64,000 bases of DNA. It comes from Climacium dendroides (taxonomy: Eukaryota > Streptophyta > Bryopsida > Hypnales > Climaciaceae). Numbering within the stretch: position 1 is the stretch's first letter; every line of letters starts with the position of its first letter. Below, piece after piece: positions 12,301 through 25,082 of the stretch. The stretch spans positions 1,676,501 to 1,740,500 of the forward strand of contig OX467089.1 of NCBI GenBank assembly GCA_950106755.1, written 5' to 3'. The position numbers and the translations under genes are program-made. The notes under the pieces are model-generated. The model saw only the letters and a program-made list of their open reading frames with translations. It did no database searches and had not been told where the DNA came from.

Positions 12301-13905
12301 TTTTTTACCCACCCATGGTAAATTAGCGTTGCACAACCAAATTCTTAGTATTGTTTTGTAAGTTTTGTCCTAAGGGTGCCTAGCGTCAATCCATTGTGCC
12401 TTCCAAGCAATGGATCTTTTCTAACTCTTACATGTGAAAAATAAACAAAACAACAAGAAATTCTAAATAACTATAAGTTTTACCCTTTTATCTCAACTAA
12501 CTAAGCCAATGTGGTTTTTTATTCAAAATGAATTCAGTCTAGATTTATCATTTTTAAGTGATAGAACATGTTATGCCATTTCTAAAAATATAAAACTCGT
12601 CCTCATCCGAGCTTTCTAACAATAGTTATGGAAGGATGAAGTTTGACCGCTAATTGGTTCATCAAACTTCATCCATTGATTTCTACTAATCTACCTTATA
12701 ATTTTACTTGAGATTTGACTTTTGGTCTCTGAACTCTATTTACTATTTGACTTTCTAATATGGTTGACTTTGGATGATTTATCTAACTTTCATTCATTTT
12801 GACCCCTAAACTTCATCCGTCTCTATCTTTCTCATTTTTCGTTGGATTTCTAAGTGTGAGACATTTTTGGAAACCTCTAAACTAAAGTATCACAATCTGA
12901 ATCTAAAACTTGGATAAAATCTAGTTTTAATATTCTGACTTGAAAGGTTTGTTCGGCTAAGGTATTTAAAACCATCTACTTTGCAATTTGATAGTAATTT
13001 GAGTATTTAGAATCTTACCTCACTTTGTGAGTCATCTTGGACGTTGTAGATGAGTCTTTCAGGATCTCCATTTTCCTCCATGGTTTCGTTGCTCGGTAAT
13101 TTATGCTCACCGCTTGAAAGTAGACTTTTAATACAAATTTGCAACTATTCTAGCTACTATTCCTCCTTTCTTATATTTCGGATTTTATACTATACTTTTC
13201 TAATGGTTGGCTTAGAAAACTCTTGACCTCTTAACCACTACTTTTCCATTTTTTGCTTGCCTAATGACACCTTGCGATATTTCACATGGTCCACCCTTCG
13301 TGTCTCAATCCTATTGGTTGTTCTAGATACTTGAGATTTCTCTTTCTTCAACTTCAACTATAACAATCTAACAATTTGGTTTTCAATTCACAACTATCAT
13401 TCCTATTGAGTTTTTGAACTCAAATTTAGTCTAAGCTAGAAGAGTTGAAAGAGTGGTGAGATAGAACTTTGTTTTGCATTCTTCCTTGCTAATCACACCT
13501 CCCTAATCTATCCTTCTTCCCTTCTAATCTATTTTCTAATTTCCTTATCAAATGCCTTAGCTCTCGGTCTGACTTTTGACAACTTACTGTTTTTAGACTT
13601 CTAATATGTTTTCCTTGTAGAGGCTAAAACTAGCTTTCTAAGTTGATGTGGAACTTGCAAATCGGACTTTTCTAGTAGAGGTTATGCATGGATGAAGTTT
13701 TGAGTCCTAATTAGTGTTTGAAACTTCATCCGCTTATATCTTACTCATTTTAGCTTGAATTTCTTTGTATTTTATGTTTCTGGAAAGCTCTTGACCTCTA
13801 CTATGAGATTTTGAACTTCAATTTGTACTGACCCTTCTTCTTAGCGGCCTGACTACACCCTTGATCTCGGCCCTAAAGAAAGACTAATATTAAAAATGAC
13901 AACTT
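12301..13905. mobile_element. Insertion X, left part (unclassified)
   Basis: The repeat TGAGCAC at 12294-12300 recurs at 33087-33093, where the R1 gag frame resumes. The DNA between is therefore one insertion, later split by Element I. This part is AT-rich with no convincing ORF. It contains GATGAAGTTT-type motifs in inverted pairs (about 12630-12675 and 13690-13730). The left end starts with six T residues, as a minus-strand poly-A tail would. The class is unknown. Confidence 0.45.
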
Positions 13906-13932
13906 AAGGCCATATTCATTAAATTGAGACAA
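13906..13932 (+). repeat. Left terminal inverted repeat of Element I
   Basis: AAGGCCATATTCATTAAA followed by TTGAGACAA. A second, internal copy of its inner part is at 13981-13998. The target duplication ACTT precedes it at 13902-13905. Confidence 0.9.
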
Positions 13933-14687
13933 TGTGGATTCTCATTTTAATCATCTTCCTAAATTTAGTGAATAGAAGAGTTCATTAAATTGAGACAATT
14001 CAATAAATCGAGACTATAAAATGCTGGAAGTATAAAGAATTTCTACAAGTTTATGAAATTGGGGGAAAAAAATAGTAGTGAAGGACGTTGAAAAGAGGGA
14101 TTTTGGACTTGAACTTGAACCATTTATAATAAGTACTAAACTAAAATATCTAAGTAAATAGTTTGACATATGGTGAGGTAGAGAATTTTGAAATAATCCA
14201 TGATAGAATACATCTGTACACCTAGCCTTACCAAAAACTACATCGTCAAAGTAAAGAATTAAACATATGCTTAGATAGAGAACTTTGTATAGAAAACATT
14301 AGTACTCCTAGTGTTCCAAAACAAATGTCATAGACAATGAAATTACAATGAAGAATTTACAAAATACACAATACAATACAAGAAATAAAAATAAAAATAT
14401 ATTATATTATAGAACATCTATAACATCAAATTCTAAAATAATATAAAAAAGATCAAAACAATGAACTAAAAGAATAAAAAAAATAAATCTATTTCATCTT
14501 CTCCATCTATTTTTTTCTAACAATTATTTATTATTTTTTTTTGAGACATATCTAAAATAACTATCAACTTCTACAACTCTTTATAATCTTTTTTTCCATT
14601 TTTTTTTCATCCTTCCTAAAGTTAAGAAAATAACCTACAAACTCACAGAACTCCTAATGACTTTCTATGCCTACAAACTATTCATCT

Positions 14688-17600
14688 TCACTCCGAAGAT
14701 ACATTATTGCTTTCGCCAGATACGTATGCATCCACTGATGACTGGATGATAGCAATTTGTGTTTTGGGAATTCTAACTCTTGGATCAGAAGTGCCTTCTT
14801 TGAAACGAGGCTTCCAAGCAGTCATAATGTAGTCTGTATGTGTCCAACTCGGAGAGATAGCCTTATCCTCGCACCAAGAATTCCCTTGTTTTGTGTCCCA
14901 CCCAACATATGTTTCTTCATTGGTGTGATGAAAAGACGTAGGTGTCCAATATTGAAGTTGAATAGAATTGACATGCCCTGGATCTGGATTAGGATTTGAT
15001 AGAGCCCGAGCAAGCCAAAATGGACGGAGGTCACCGTCAGCGGGTCGCACAGCAACTAAGTAACCTGCATATACATCGCGGCCAACACGAAATGAAGGAG
15101 GTGGACGATCACGCCTGCGACCAACAAAAGGTTCATCTTCTGCAAACTCCTCACACATTGTGCCATCATCTAGGTATTGGTCTTCCACCTCATCGGTAAT
15201 TCGAGAATTTGGCCAAAATCCATCCCGCAATGTCTCATGCACCACAAGTGGAGCATTGAGAGCACTTCTCACACCCTCCCAATATTTCCGCACCGGCTCA
15301 TTCTTCCTCCTAAACTCACCAGATAAGTCTTGATTTCCCATTGCCCCCCACAATGCAATGTATCCATCTAAACCCTTGCAAATCTCATCAAAGCAACGCA
15401 TTTGTTGGGGTGCCAAAGGTAAAGGACTACCCCTTGGGACTTTAGGGTGCCCCTCTATTGTCTCCTTCCACAAGCGAATTCCCCCACCCTCTCTCAGCAA
15501 CCAATCAACATCAGTACATAGTATTTTGTACTGCATCAATGGCCACCCATTGGAATCTTTATAGAATTTGAACTGTTGCGCTTGAGAATGACCCTGTAGA
15601 GAATCATCGCCTGTATGTAAATACCTGTCTACAAATCGCTTAAAATCAGGAACCTTCTCGATGAGATGAGGAATCACGGGTTGTCACTATAAGAAAACCT
15701 TGTTTTAGGTGACATTCAAAAAAACAGCCGACGTCAAAGGAAACGAATTTTAGGTGACGTTGAAAAAAAAAACCCTGTATTTTTCATGTCAATAATGATG
15801 TCCAATGGAACATTAATGGAGATAATTGTTGACAGAAAAACATAGGTTGTTTTCTTCAACGTCACCTAAAATCCGTTCCCTTAGACATCGAAAATTTTGG
15901 TTTCTTCTAGTGTGTGTTTCGCAATCCATGAAAAACTTCATCAACCTTGGAAGTGTAGGGTAGTCATTCGTCTTCAATTTGGTGCTCCAACGACCAAATA
16001 GAGCATCAATGTCTTCATGAGTGTGTCCAACAATGAGGAAATTGATGTATATTTCTCGAAAAATAGCTCTATAGACAAGGAGAGAACAGAATGCAAAAAC
16101 CCACCGATTCTTGTTGTCGCCAGAAGCATTGTCAAGCTGAAGAGTCAATGTTGGAGGAAGAGGTTGAGCTTCCACCAACACTTCAGGGGGGGACCCGAGG
16201 GAGTCCATACAAATCTCTGAGCCTATTAACAAAGCCTCTGTCAATTTAGAACACTCTCTTCCTACAAACAATTGACGAGATGAATGCTTCGGTTGTGACT
16301 CTAGATCTCGCAATAATTTTACAATGGACCCAATAGTATGGTTGGAGTTTGTTGGGAAGATGTCCAATCCATAGTGCGCATATCGCACATCTCCATGACC
16401 ATGAGCAATCATGCCTGTAACAGCGACAGGCATCTTCATGAAAGAATCATTCCCCTTACTCTTGTGAGAGTAATGAGGGGAAGCAGTCTTGAAATGATCC
16501 ATCTTGTCATGGATTATAGTGAGAACCTTGTCAGGATACATCTCAGACATTGAGCGGTTTCCATAATACAAGTCCCTATGCGCCTTCTGTCCTGATAGAT
16601 GCACTCTCAATTTGTTTGACTACACGTCTTGTGCTCGTGAACGTGGAGTGCAAGCACTCTTGAGTTGCCTATATCTATCGCAAGTTCCACAACGAGCAAA
16701 ACTATCTCCTCTAGCCTTGGGAGCATACTCTGAAAAAGATTGACGATGTATGTTACTCAATCCACTAGCCGAAATACGATGCAATTGAAGTGAAGAATTG
16801 ACATTGTTGATCTGTGGCAACTTGTCCTTCCATCGAAATGCAGACGGTAGAACCATGGAGGGGACTTTCTCCCCGGACTCAAGGGTCCTCGATTTGTGGG
16901 GCATTGAATCCGCTTCATTCTCCACTAATAATCGAAGAGTTGCTGTGGCTTGCAAAGTGTGTGTCCGAGGCTTTTTCATTCCAAGGTTGCCATGATGCTC
17001 CGGTTTTTGGTCATCTTTTGCCATCTTCTTGTATCTATAAAAGGTAGCCTTTGATACTCCATGGATGGCGCACCAAGCCATCGAACAAATTTCATGGTTT
17101 GCCAAGGTGATCATGTCCCTTCCATTGGAATCACTGTGGGTTTGCTTGTGCACGTCAAGGAGACGTGACTTGCGCCAGAACACTCCACCGTCAATATGAA
17201 GTAGAGACCGAATGGCTTGAATCTGCCCACGTGGAAATGGTTGCAAGCAATTCTTCTGGCAACACTTCATACTAGAAACATCAGCAATTGCTTGCTCAGT
17301 GAGGAGAGCTTCTTTCTTCGGGAGATTGGTAGGCTCAATCCTCTCACGTGAGCTTTCATATGAACGAACTCCAGTCCGAACACGACGCCTTGAACCGCTT
17401 GAAGAAACTGCAGTATTGAAGAGATGCGTTTGCTCGTGATCATATAAGCTGGCACCATTAAGGAAGACTCGTGAAATGTGCCAGGAGTGCATGGACCACA
17501 TCCACTCCGATGGAACATCTTCCTCGCACAGAGACTCTGCAATTTGTATTGCAACGCGGTCATCACCGAGTGGCTCTCCGTCCATATCAATGACGAGATC

Positions 17601-17768
17601 AGCATCAACATTATGACAAATTCCTTTTACCACCTCTATCCCTTCTTCATTTCTGAGTGTGACGCATTTGGTATACCAAGAAGCTCGAGGAAATCCCTCG
17701 CAAGCTGCGACACCCGGTGGCAAAGTTGGCACTGGAACTGTAAACTCGTTGGCATCTGAAGTATCCAT
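14688..17768 (-). pseudogene. DUF7869/DDE-like transposase candidate, Element I copy
   Basis: The gene starts at ATG 17768 ('MDTSDANEF'). The N-terminal domain 'CVTLRNEEGIEVVKGICH...LGDDRVAI' resembles domains attached to plant CACTA-type transposases. Next come a Cys pair 'CCQKNCLQPFPR', an HTH-like 'VSKATFYRYKKM' and a second Cys pair 'FARCGTCDRYRQL'. The core has candidate catalytic acids in 'IIHDKMDHFK', 'QLDNASGDNKN' and 'VGHTHEDIDALFGRWS'. The C-terminal region 'GYLVAVRPADGD...WLARAL' may be an SH3/BAH-like barrel. TAG at 16620 and a CACTA insertion (15685-15912) break this copy. The family assignment is from remembered resemblance and needs a profile search. It is divergent from the cassette at 23617. 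Confidence 0.65.
15685..15912. mobile_element. Non-autonomous CACTA-type element in the transposase gene
   Basis: The ends CACTATAAGAAAACC and GGTTTCTTCTAGTG form the CACTA signature and are flanked by TGT on both sides (15682-15684, 15913-15915). Long internal arms (TTTTAGGTGAC / GTCACCTAAAA) make it hairpin-like. Removing it together with one TGT restores the reading frame between 'FMDCET' and 'IPHLIEKVPDF', as in the other copies, so it inserted into an existing gene. Confidence 0.88.
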
Positions 17769-17810
17769 TCTGCGCGTGAGAGAATACCAATTAAGTAATA
17801 CTATTGTGAA

Positions 17811-17829
17811 TATCCTCGAGTCGAGGATA
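17811..17829. promoter_or_regulatory. Element I palindrome upstream of the transposase gene
   Basis: TATCCTCG-AGT-CGAGGATA is a perfect palindrome about 45 bp upstream of the ATG at 17768. Confidence 0.75.
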
Positions 17830-18150
17830 ATAAAAAAGTAGGACTCATTGACAAATCCAGGAACAAAGCGAACTCCACTGGAGGGTAAAATTGTAAACAA
17901 TTTTGTGATCATGTATAACAATCCATCCACGAAGACGAAAGTAGTGAAAATGTAAAGAATTTAAAAAACAGATCCAGAAAACAGATTTTAATTACTTCAT
18001 CTTACAAATACTCTTGAGAGATATTATGCATTCCCACACACGACATTACAGTGTTACACTGATTATGTATATGAACTCTGTATATCATCACAAATGTCAA
18101 TGAATGTCTATGGTTATAATTGACATTCCATGTATGTATGTGGTGGACAT

Positions 18151-18422
18151 TATCTTCGGCTTGAGGATAACCTCCATGCATGATGGAGATTATCCTCAAG
18201 CCGAGGATAACCTCCATGTACGTTGGAGATTATCCTCGGCTCAAGGATAATCTCCATGCATGTTGGAGATTATCCTCGAGCCGAGGATAATCTACATGCA
18301 TGGAGGTTATCCTCGGCTCGAGGATAACCTACATGCATGGAGGCCATCGATCCAACAATCATGTTCTATGCATGATTGTGATTATATTTGCATGGTCGTG
18401 ATTATCCTCGAGCCGAGGATAA
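18151..18422. repeat. Tandem 40-bp array of Element I palindromes
   Basis: Palindromes begin at about 18151, 18191, 18231, 18271 and 18307 (40-bp steps, the last slightly shorter), and another stands at 18402. Each has TTATCCTCG / CGAGGATAA arms around three variable bases. The linkers repeat CCTCCATGCATG-type sequence, itself partly palindromic. The array lies 380-650 bp upstream of the transposase-like gene on its 5' side. Element II has a 57-bp array in the same relative place. Confidence 0.9.
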
Positions 18423-18429
18423 CCTCCAT

Positions 18430-21400
18430 GCATGTATGTGATAGACAAGTTTATGGTTCCATTATTTACGGCGCGAAAGTCGGTTGTTCAGTCTCGAACA
18501 TAACATACAGAGGACAACATTTGCGATGGGACACCGGAATTTTGAATACTCCAAGACTCGGAGGACTACGTAAGACTCCATATACCTTCGCTTAATACTG
18601 AGGAGCAAGAGCAGGAATCTAGCATTTAGTGAGAACGGAAGAAGGGAAATAGAGGAACTTACGACAACCAGTGCGAAACTAAGCCACCTAGTCACATAAA
18701 CTTGCAAATGAAATGCAAAAACATAAGTTCAAAGGCAGTGCGGTAGCAATGTCTGCAAGAGGACGCGGAGGAGGGGAAACTGGAAAACACGAGAGAGGAA
18801 ATGAGGTGCTGGAGGAAGAGAGACGATGCACACACTAGCGGGAGAATATGAGCGGGAAATACAACGGCATTTGAATTCTTCATGGTTTTCAGGACATAGG
18901 GGAGAAGTACCTCCTCGGATTAGGGGGCGTTGACATTCTCATCCCGCAAATAATGACAATCATGTGGAATGTGAAGGAGATTTTCAAGAATAGAAATGGA
19001 ATCTCACATAGCCGATGTTATGAAGATTTTAATAGGGGGATTTGGAGTTTGGGGAATTTTTGGCAGTCCCCTTTTCTCGTAAAATGTGGAAATATTCTTT
19101 GAAATTACAGAAGAATTTCGGATTTGGCAAATTTGGCAATTCTACAGCATCCACCAACCAACCTTTTTGTTTAAATAGTTTATTCTAATGTCTGCTTTAG
19201 ATGAATGTTTACGGGAGGTAACGACACCAATTTGGCACATGCTGGATCCAATGTGCATTGGCTATAAATAGAATTGTACCTAATGTAAGCTTTGAATAGG
19301 ACATGAAGTTGGGACTTTAGGATTTTGGGATCATGGTTTTTAGGGTTTAGGGTTTAGGGTTTAGGGTTTAAGGTTCAGCAACAACAACAAAGTCTTTAAC
19401 AAATGTAAATTATGTGTTCACGAATTCAATGTTTATTGAATTTGTTCACGAATATGTTCACGAATTAATTTTGATTTTACAAATCATATTGACAATTCAT
19501 ATTTTTACTTGGAATTATGATATCTAGAAATTGAAGGATGTTTTTGATTTAAAATTAATTTTTTTCTTAAAATTTTTGAAATTAAAGCGTGACGATAAAA
19601 CATAATGATTTACATTTTTTGTACTTCTAAATGATTGTACATGTTCAAAATTACCCAGAATCTTACATGGTACTTTTGAATCTCCAATTTAATTTCATAA
19701 AAAGTATACAAAACTTTCAGCTTCAGTTTTGGAAACAAAAAACAATGTACGATTTTGAATTTTTAACATTCAATTGTATAAAATGCGGTAATTGTTATAT
19801 TTTATTTTCCATGAATGTTTTAACACAATCTAAGGAATTTTCATTTACGTAATAGCACATTAAGTTCTTGCTATTCGACTTGTACAGCACATTAGCAACC
19901 AAAGAAAATGAAGGTAATTATGTTGTTTTTATAGTATTAGAATCACATAAGCTTTGAAATTTTAAAGAAGATAATTCTAGGAGATCAACAAAATATTGTT
20001 CTAGTTAAATTGTTGAATAAATTTGAAAGAATTATAATTGTTTAGTATAGTATATAATTTTGTTAAATTTTTTTTAAAAATTAGAATGATTTGGATGAAA
20101 AAACATAAAGTTTGCACAACCCTATGAATGACTACAATGAAACAAAATTAAAAAAACTTTATGAAGATACAAAGAAATAAAAAGCACATGCATAAAAATA
20201 TTTAAAAAAGAACCAGAACTATACAAAGTACCAACCATATTTTTAAAAGCTTAGTAATTATGTGAAGCGTACAAAATTTAGAGACCCATGTTGTACAAAG
20301 TCATCATGTCCACCTTCATGGCATCCCAAACCATTATTTGAAGCATAATTAACTTCAAATGGGACTACTTTGTTAGTACATTGAAATGAATGATGGACTT
20401 TGCATTCACTTGCTACCTATCATTATTATAAATTCCATCATGGTTTAGAGACTTGATCAACTTCAATGTCTCATAAATAATCATCATGAGAAAATACTAT
20501 ACTCTACAAGTTTTAAGAATTCTTTTATTACATCTTGTGTACTTAAAACACATAATTATTCAAAAAGTGCAAGTTCTGTATGAATGAACTTAAGGCATAT
20601 CTTCTAACTAGTATAAAAAATTTAGAGTCAGTGCTATACTTTATAATTTTGTCATGATAATCTTTATATTGAACTAATTCTTAATCATTTTAACATGGAA
20701 TGAAGAAGTAAAACAAGCCAAGGGTACGTTGTACTTTAAAAACTAAAATCAATGCACAACAATCATGGACTTTTTATGAAGAGAGTCAAGTGCAAAAAAT
20801 GGAGAAGTTTATTTTTTTTCTCATTCCACTCTAAACCCTAGTACCCTACTCCATGAATTCAGAAATACTAGTTCTTTAAACTACAAAAAATGAATACTTA
20901 ATTTTAATGTTTTGTTGTGAAGTCCCAAACAAATGGCACCAAATTTATTCACACTAGAATCATGAATTCAACTTTAGAATATTTTCGAATCCTCATTTTA
21001 TTTCTTATCTCATTTAATGGTTGTTCCATACCTTTTTAAATGTTAAATCTTTAGAAAATGGTGTTTAGACCTTTATGGACTAGAATCATCTAAATTGTAA
21101 CAGTTACTTCTTTATTATTGCCAAAAAAATTCAAATTGTAAAAACCAAATAGTTTATTATCTAATTATTCTTTTATTCATGACAATACTTTAGAAGTTTA
21201 GCAAAATTTACTAAACTTTTTATTTCATATAAAATTTTAGTATATGCAATGTCGCAAATGTATCGTAAGCTTGTAATAGGGTATGGAATTTCGGAATTGT
21301 GTTCCAATGTATAAGTTTTAAAGATGCATGATTCATTTGAAACTTAGTACAATGAATTCCAAAAAGCTCAAAAAACACGTTGGTCATTTAGAGGCTTAGA

Positions 21401-22335
21401 TATATAACAAATTAGAAATAGTATTGATTAAATTCTAGTCAAATTTGTTTAAATTACAAAATACGGAAAGCCTTAATGGATATGTAATTCTTTTGTAGAT
21501 TCTTGTGGTAAGAAAAAGTCTACATTAAATTTAAAAGTCTAGAAGGAATGAATTATCCCATCATGTGGTTTTTTTACCATTCTCAATCCCTAAACAACTC
21601 CAAAGCCATCTCCTAGTCAATGAATGACAATAAACCTTGTCGTATAGTTTCCATGATAATCGGTCTTACATTCAAGGGTTGATTTTTTTTTAAAGAAACA
21701 TTTATAGAGCCCAGATGTCAATTCTTCAAAATCAAATGTTGCTTTTTTGAAAAATAGGACCCAACAAAAACTTAATTGGATGAAGTTTCCTTACATTCCC
21801 TAGACTATACATAACGCCAAGTCCATTTTCAGGTCGATGAATGACAAAAATGTCTTCGTGTAGGACAAAAATGCAACTATTCATCCTCCAAACTTTGAAT
21901 GGAAAGGAAATATCACCTACAATAGTTCGTCTTCCAATAAAAACATTATCATTTTTTTAAGCCAACAATTCATACGGTGACAAAATGGATGATTTCGACG
22001 TTGACCCGCCCATTGTTCAAGGATTCAAAACAAATAATTATGTGTATAGGCCTTGAAGCTTAGAAGAAGGAAGTTTGGGTGAGGTAGGTCTGAACTCATA
22101 TTTGCAATGAGAGGCCCCGAATTATCTCAGGGCAGTGTAGAAATTCCCAAAAATTGGTTCAATACAGGGGGGGCTCCTTTTATTTCTTGGGCGGGCAGGG
22201 CATGGCCTGCCCGGCGAAACCTTGAATCCCCGAAACCCCGAAACTCCGAAACCCTGAAACTCCGAAACCCCGAGGCTGCAACATAGGGCTGAGGCACGAC
22301 GCGTGTTCCCACCCGGCGCGTTTTTTTTTTAGAAT
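18430..22335. other. Central non-coding region of Element I
   Basis: The region is AT-rich with only short, low-complexity ORFs. It holds a telomere-like tract (19338-19373). A region of GGCGTTGACA-type unique sequence lies near 18900-19000. Otherwise I see no gene, RNA or repeat that I can support. It separates the two divergent gene blocks. Confidence 0.6.
19338..19373 (+). repeat. Telomere-like TTTAGGG tract
   Basis: Four to five consecutive TTTAGGG units, the plant-type telomere repeat, lie inside Element I. Related CCCTAAA tracts occur in Element II at 45890-46025 and 51187-51292. Confidence 0.85.
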
Positions 22336-22339
22336 ACTC

Positions 22340-22665
22340 TGTGCGAGTTGCGCCTCCTTCTGGCGCAAGGTGCGGGTGCAGTTGTGTAAGCGAGTTGCTT
22401 GTGCGGGTGAGGAGTTGCTTGTGCGGGTGCGGGTGTGCGACCTGTGCGGGCTTGGGTGAGCGAGTTGCTTGTGTGGGTGCGGGTGTGCGACCTGTGCGGG
22501 TGCTGGTGCGAGGGCGAGTTGTTGGTGCGGTTGCTGGTGCAGGTGCAGTTGTGCAAGCGAGTTGCTTGTACGAGGGCGCAAGGTGCGGGTATAGTTGTGC
22601 AAGCGAGTTGCTTGTGCGGGTGCGGGTGTGCGACTTGTGCGGGTGCTGGTGTGCGGTTGCTGGTG
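22340..22665 (+). repeat. G-rich minisatellite in Element I
   Basis: Irregular repeats of GCGAGTTGCTTGTGCGGG and GTGTGCGACCTGTGCGGG make the plus strand strongly G-rich. Long ORFs on both strands here are repeat artefacts. It lies about 1 kb upstream of the ParB-like gene, G-rich on that gene's coding strand. Confidence 0.8.
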
Positions 22666-22669
22666 TCTT

Positions 22670-23616
22670 TTTTTTTATTTCCTGTAAGTAACATTCAATC
22701 TGTGAAATGCAAGTTGTGAGCTTTGTGTATGCAGTTTATGTTCTTGTTCTTGTTCTTTGTGTTCATGAATTCATAGCTTGTTTCAATTTCCATGCAAGTG
22801 TTAGCGCCATACGTTCTCGAATCTGGGTTTGAAATTTCTGTTCATTTGTTTTGGATTAGGGTTTCTGTAGAGAATCCAGTACATCTAAAATTTTTAGTGG
22901 CATTCAATAATCAGTGCTCTTGGTTTGAATGCATGATATCATTTTTGTTTGTATGCATGTTCTAATTGAATCTACACTGTATTCTATATTTGTATTCTAC
23001 ATGTGCATAGGTGATTAGTATTACAAATAGGGTTTATGTCTTAATGTTCTCCAGTTCTTATGCTGTGAACAACAAAAATCATCTTTGTGCGAAGACAATC
23101 ATCTTCAGGTCGAAGATAACCTAGAGGCTATTAATGCAAAGAAACCCCAGAACTAATGAAATACATAAATTGACAAATAACTATTATCCTCGTTCCGAGG
23201 ATAAATAGCAACGAACTCAACACACATTCAATATAACTAAATGAAATAAGAACAAGTTTATCCTCGGGCCGAGGATAAATAGCAACTAAAAATCACGCAT
23301 TCAATATAACTAAATGAAATAAAGACCAGCAAATTAGAACAATGAACTATATCCTCGACTCGAGGATAAAATCAACCGAACAAAATAGAAATCCAATATA
23401 GTTTAATTAAAAGAAGAGATCGTTTTGTACTATCCTCGGGACGAAGATACTGAATTGTAGATATCATTTACGAATAAAATGTGTATATTTTGCACTACTC
23501 TGGATATGACGTGTTGCCTACATTGATAATGGTTCACTCGAATTGCAATAGGCAACAATTCTCTATTCCATTATCTTCGACTCGAAGATAAATATGAAAT
23601 TCCAATTCTCATCATA
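22670..23616 (+). promoter_or_regulatory. Upstream region of the Element I cassette with palindrome cluster
   Basis: Six or more palindromes stand at 23101 (degenerate), 23184-23204, 23258-23278, 23350-23368, 23431-23449 and 23571-23591. The last is perfect (TTATCTTCG-ACT-CGAAGATAA) and ends 25 bp before the ATG at 23617. Two segments with 'ATTCAATATAACTAAATGAA' between palindromes are duplicated. This is the likely 5' regulatory region of the cassette, inferred from position. Confidence 0.6.
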
Positions 23617-25082
23617 ATGGTTTACTATGCAGAGATCCATATCAACATGGTTGATGAGTCTGAATATGACTACTCAGCTACTCTCCCGTTCCTTGAGCCG
23701 TTCACCAAATGGGTGGAAGAGGAGCCCTTCATATCTGAGATGCCAGAGCTCTACGGCAAGCTCTGGCAATTCAAAGCCGTCGTTGAGTCATGGACTTTCG
23801 GTGTCAACGAGTCCAAGAACTACGTCTACCTGCGTCATCGAGTGCAGGACACTGGCATGTACGTGAACTGGAACTTCAATGAGAAGATCGCACTCATAGA
23901 GAATCATCAAGACAAGTACATTGTCATCACTTTGCAAGGCCTCGACAATGCAGGGAACGAAACTAAACATACCCATTCAATCGTCTGCCATGAAGACGAC
24001 CCTATGGGAGTTTTTGACTTCGACAACCTCATCGTTGACTTGCACTCCGCAAACCTCGATGGCTTGGCATCAGACTTTCATACAAGATACCATCCATGGA
24101 TTAGAAGGAACGCCAGGGTGACGGCGAGGAAAGTTGGATACATGTTTCATAAGCTGACAGAGCAAGCTCAGAAACATGTTCAAAAAGGTCCTGCTCGGGC
24201 GAGTCAAGGTCGTGGTCAGCAAAGGCCGGATACTGCCGCTGAGACCAGGTCAGCGTCTAGTATGCGCGGCCGCACAGGGAGCAGAGGAAGTGGGAGAGGA
24301 ACGGCCCGCGCACAAGCCCGAAAGAGAAATAACCCGGACACGAGTACCGGTGAGACAAGCGACAAACGCAGGAAATCCATCCTGGATAGTCGCCCTACCA
24401 CTGCGGGTAGTTCAGGGTTAATACTAACAAACGTGAATACTCGGAAGCCAGCCGGTAAGCAACCAATCGAAAAACACGAGGTTGCTGTTGCATACCAATC
24501 GGATTTCTGGAAGAAAAATGGCAAGTGCTTCATTTTTCATCCACAGGTATTCACTATTAATATCAAGCAATGCTTCCTGGCCAAAGAAAGATACATTATC
24601 CGGAAGCTTGAAATGAAATTGGTGGATGAGCAAAAAGAGACCCTCATTCATCTTGGTTCAAAGTAGCAAAGACAGAAAATTTGCTTGACCCCCATGGGCG
24701 CCGATAAGAAGCTTTTGAAGGAGTGTCCTAAAGATTGGGATTCCATCAAGGACGGAGGCTTCTACATTATTGATGGCCAACATAGTGTCACTACAGCCAA
24801 GCTCCTTCAACAAGGAGGTTGTTGCGAGACTCGTAAGGACGAGCTGCAGACGTGGTAGGCTGTGATTGTCTGGTCTAGAGACCCAGCACAGCTGACAGAT
24901 ATTTCGAAGTGGTACAATGCCTCTAATCACCTCGTTCACAATCAGCCAACATGGGGAAATCAAATATCCGCATGTAGGCAGGTCTGGAAAGCACTCAAGC
25001 GGCCTACCAATATAGACAGTGAGGGGCTAGTGAGAGGGAATAAAGCCATCTACAACGTCTCAGCGTATAAGGTACCCCTCAT

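Noticed and set aside
22180..22694. Long ORFs rich in His, Pro and Thr on the minus strand and Val/Gly/Cys on the plus strand
   Set aside because: They follow the G-rich minisatellite unit and have no conserved counterpart in Element II.
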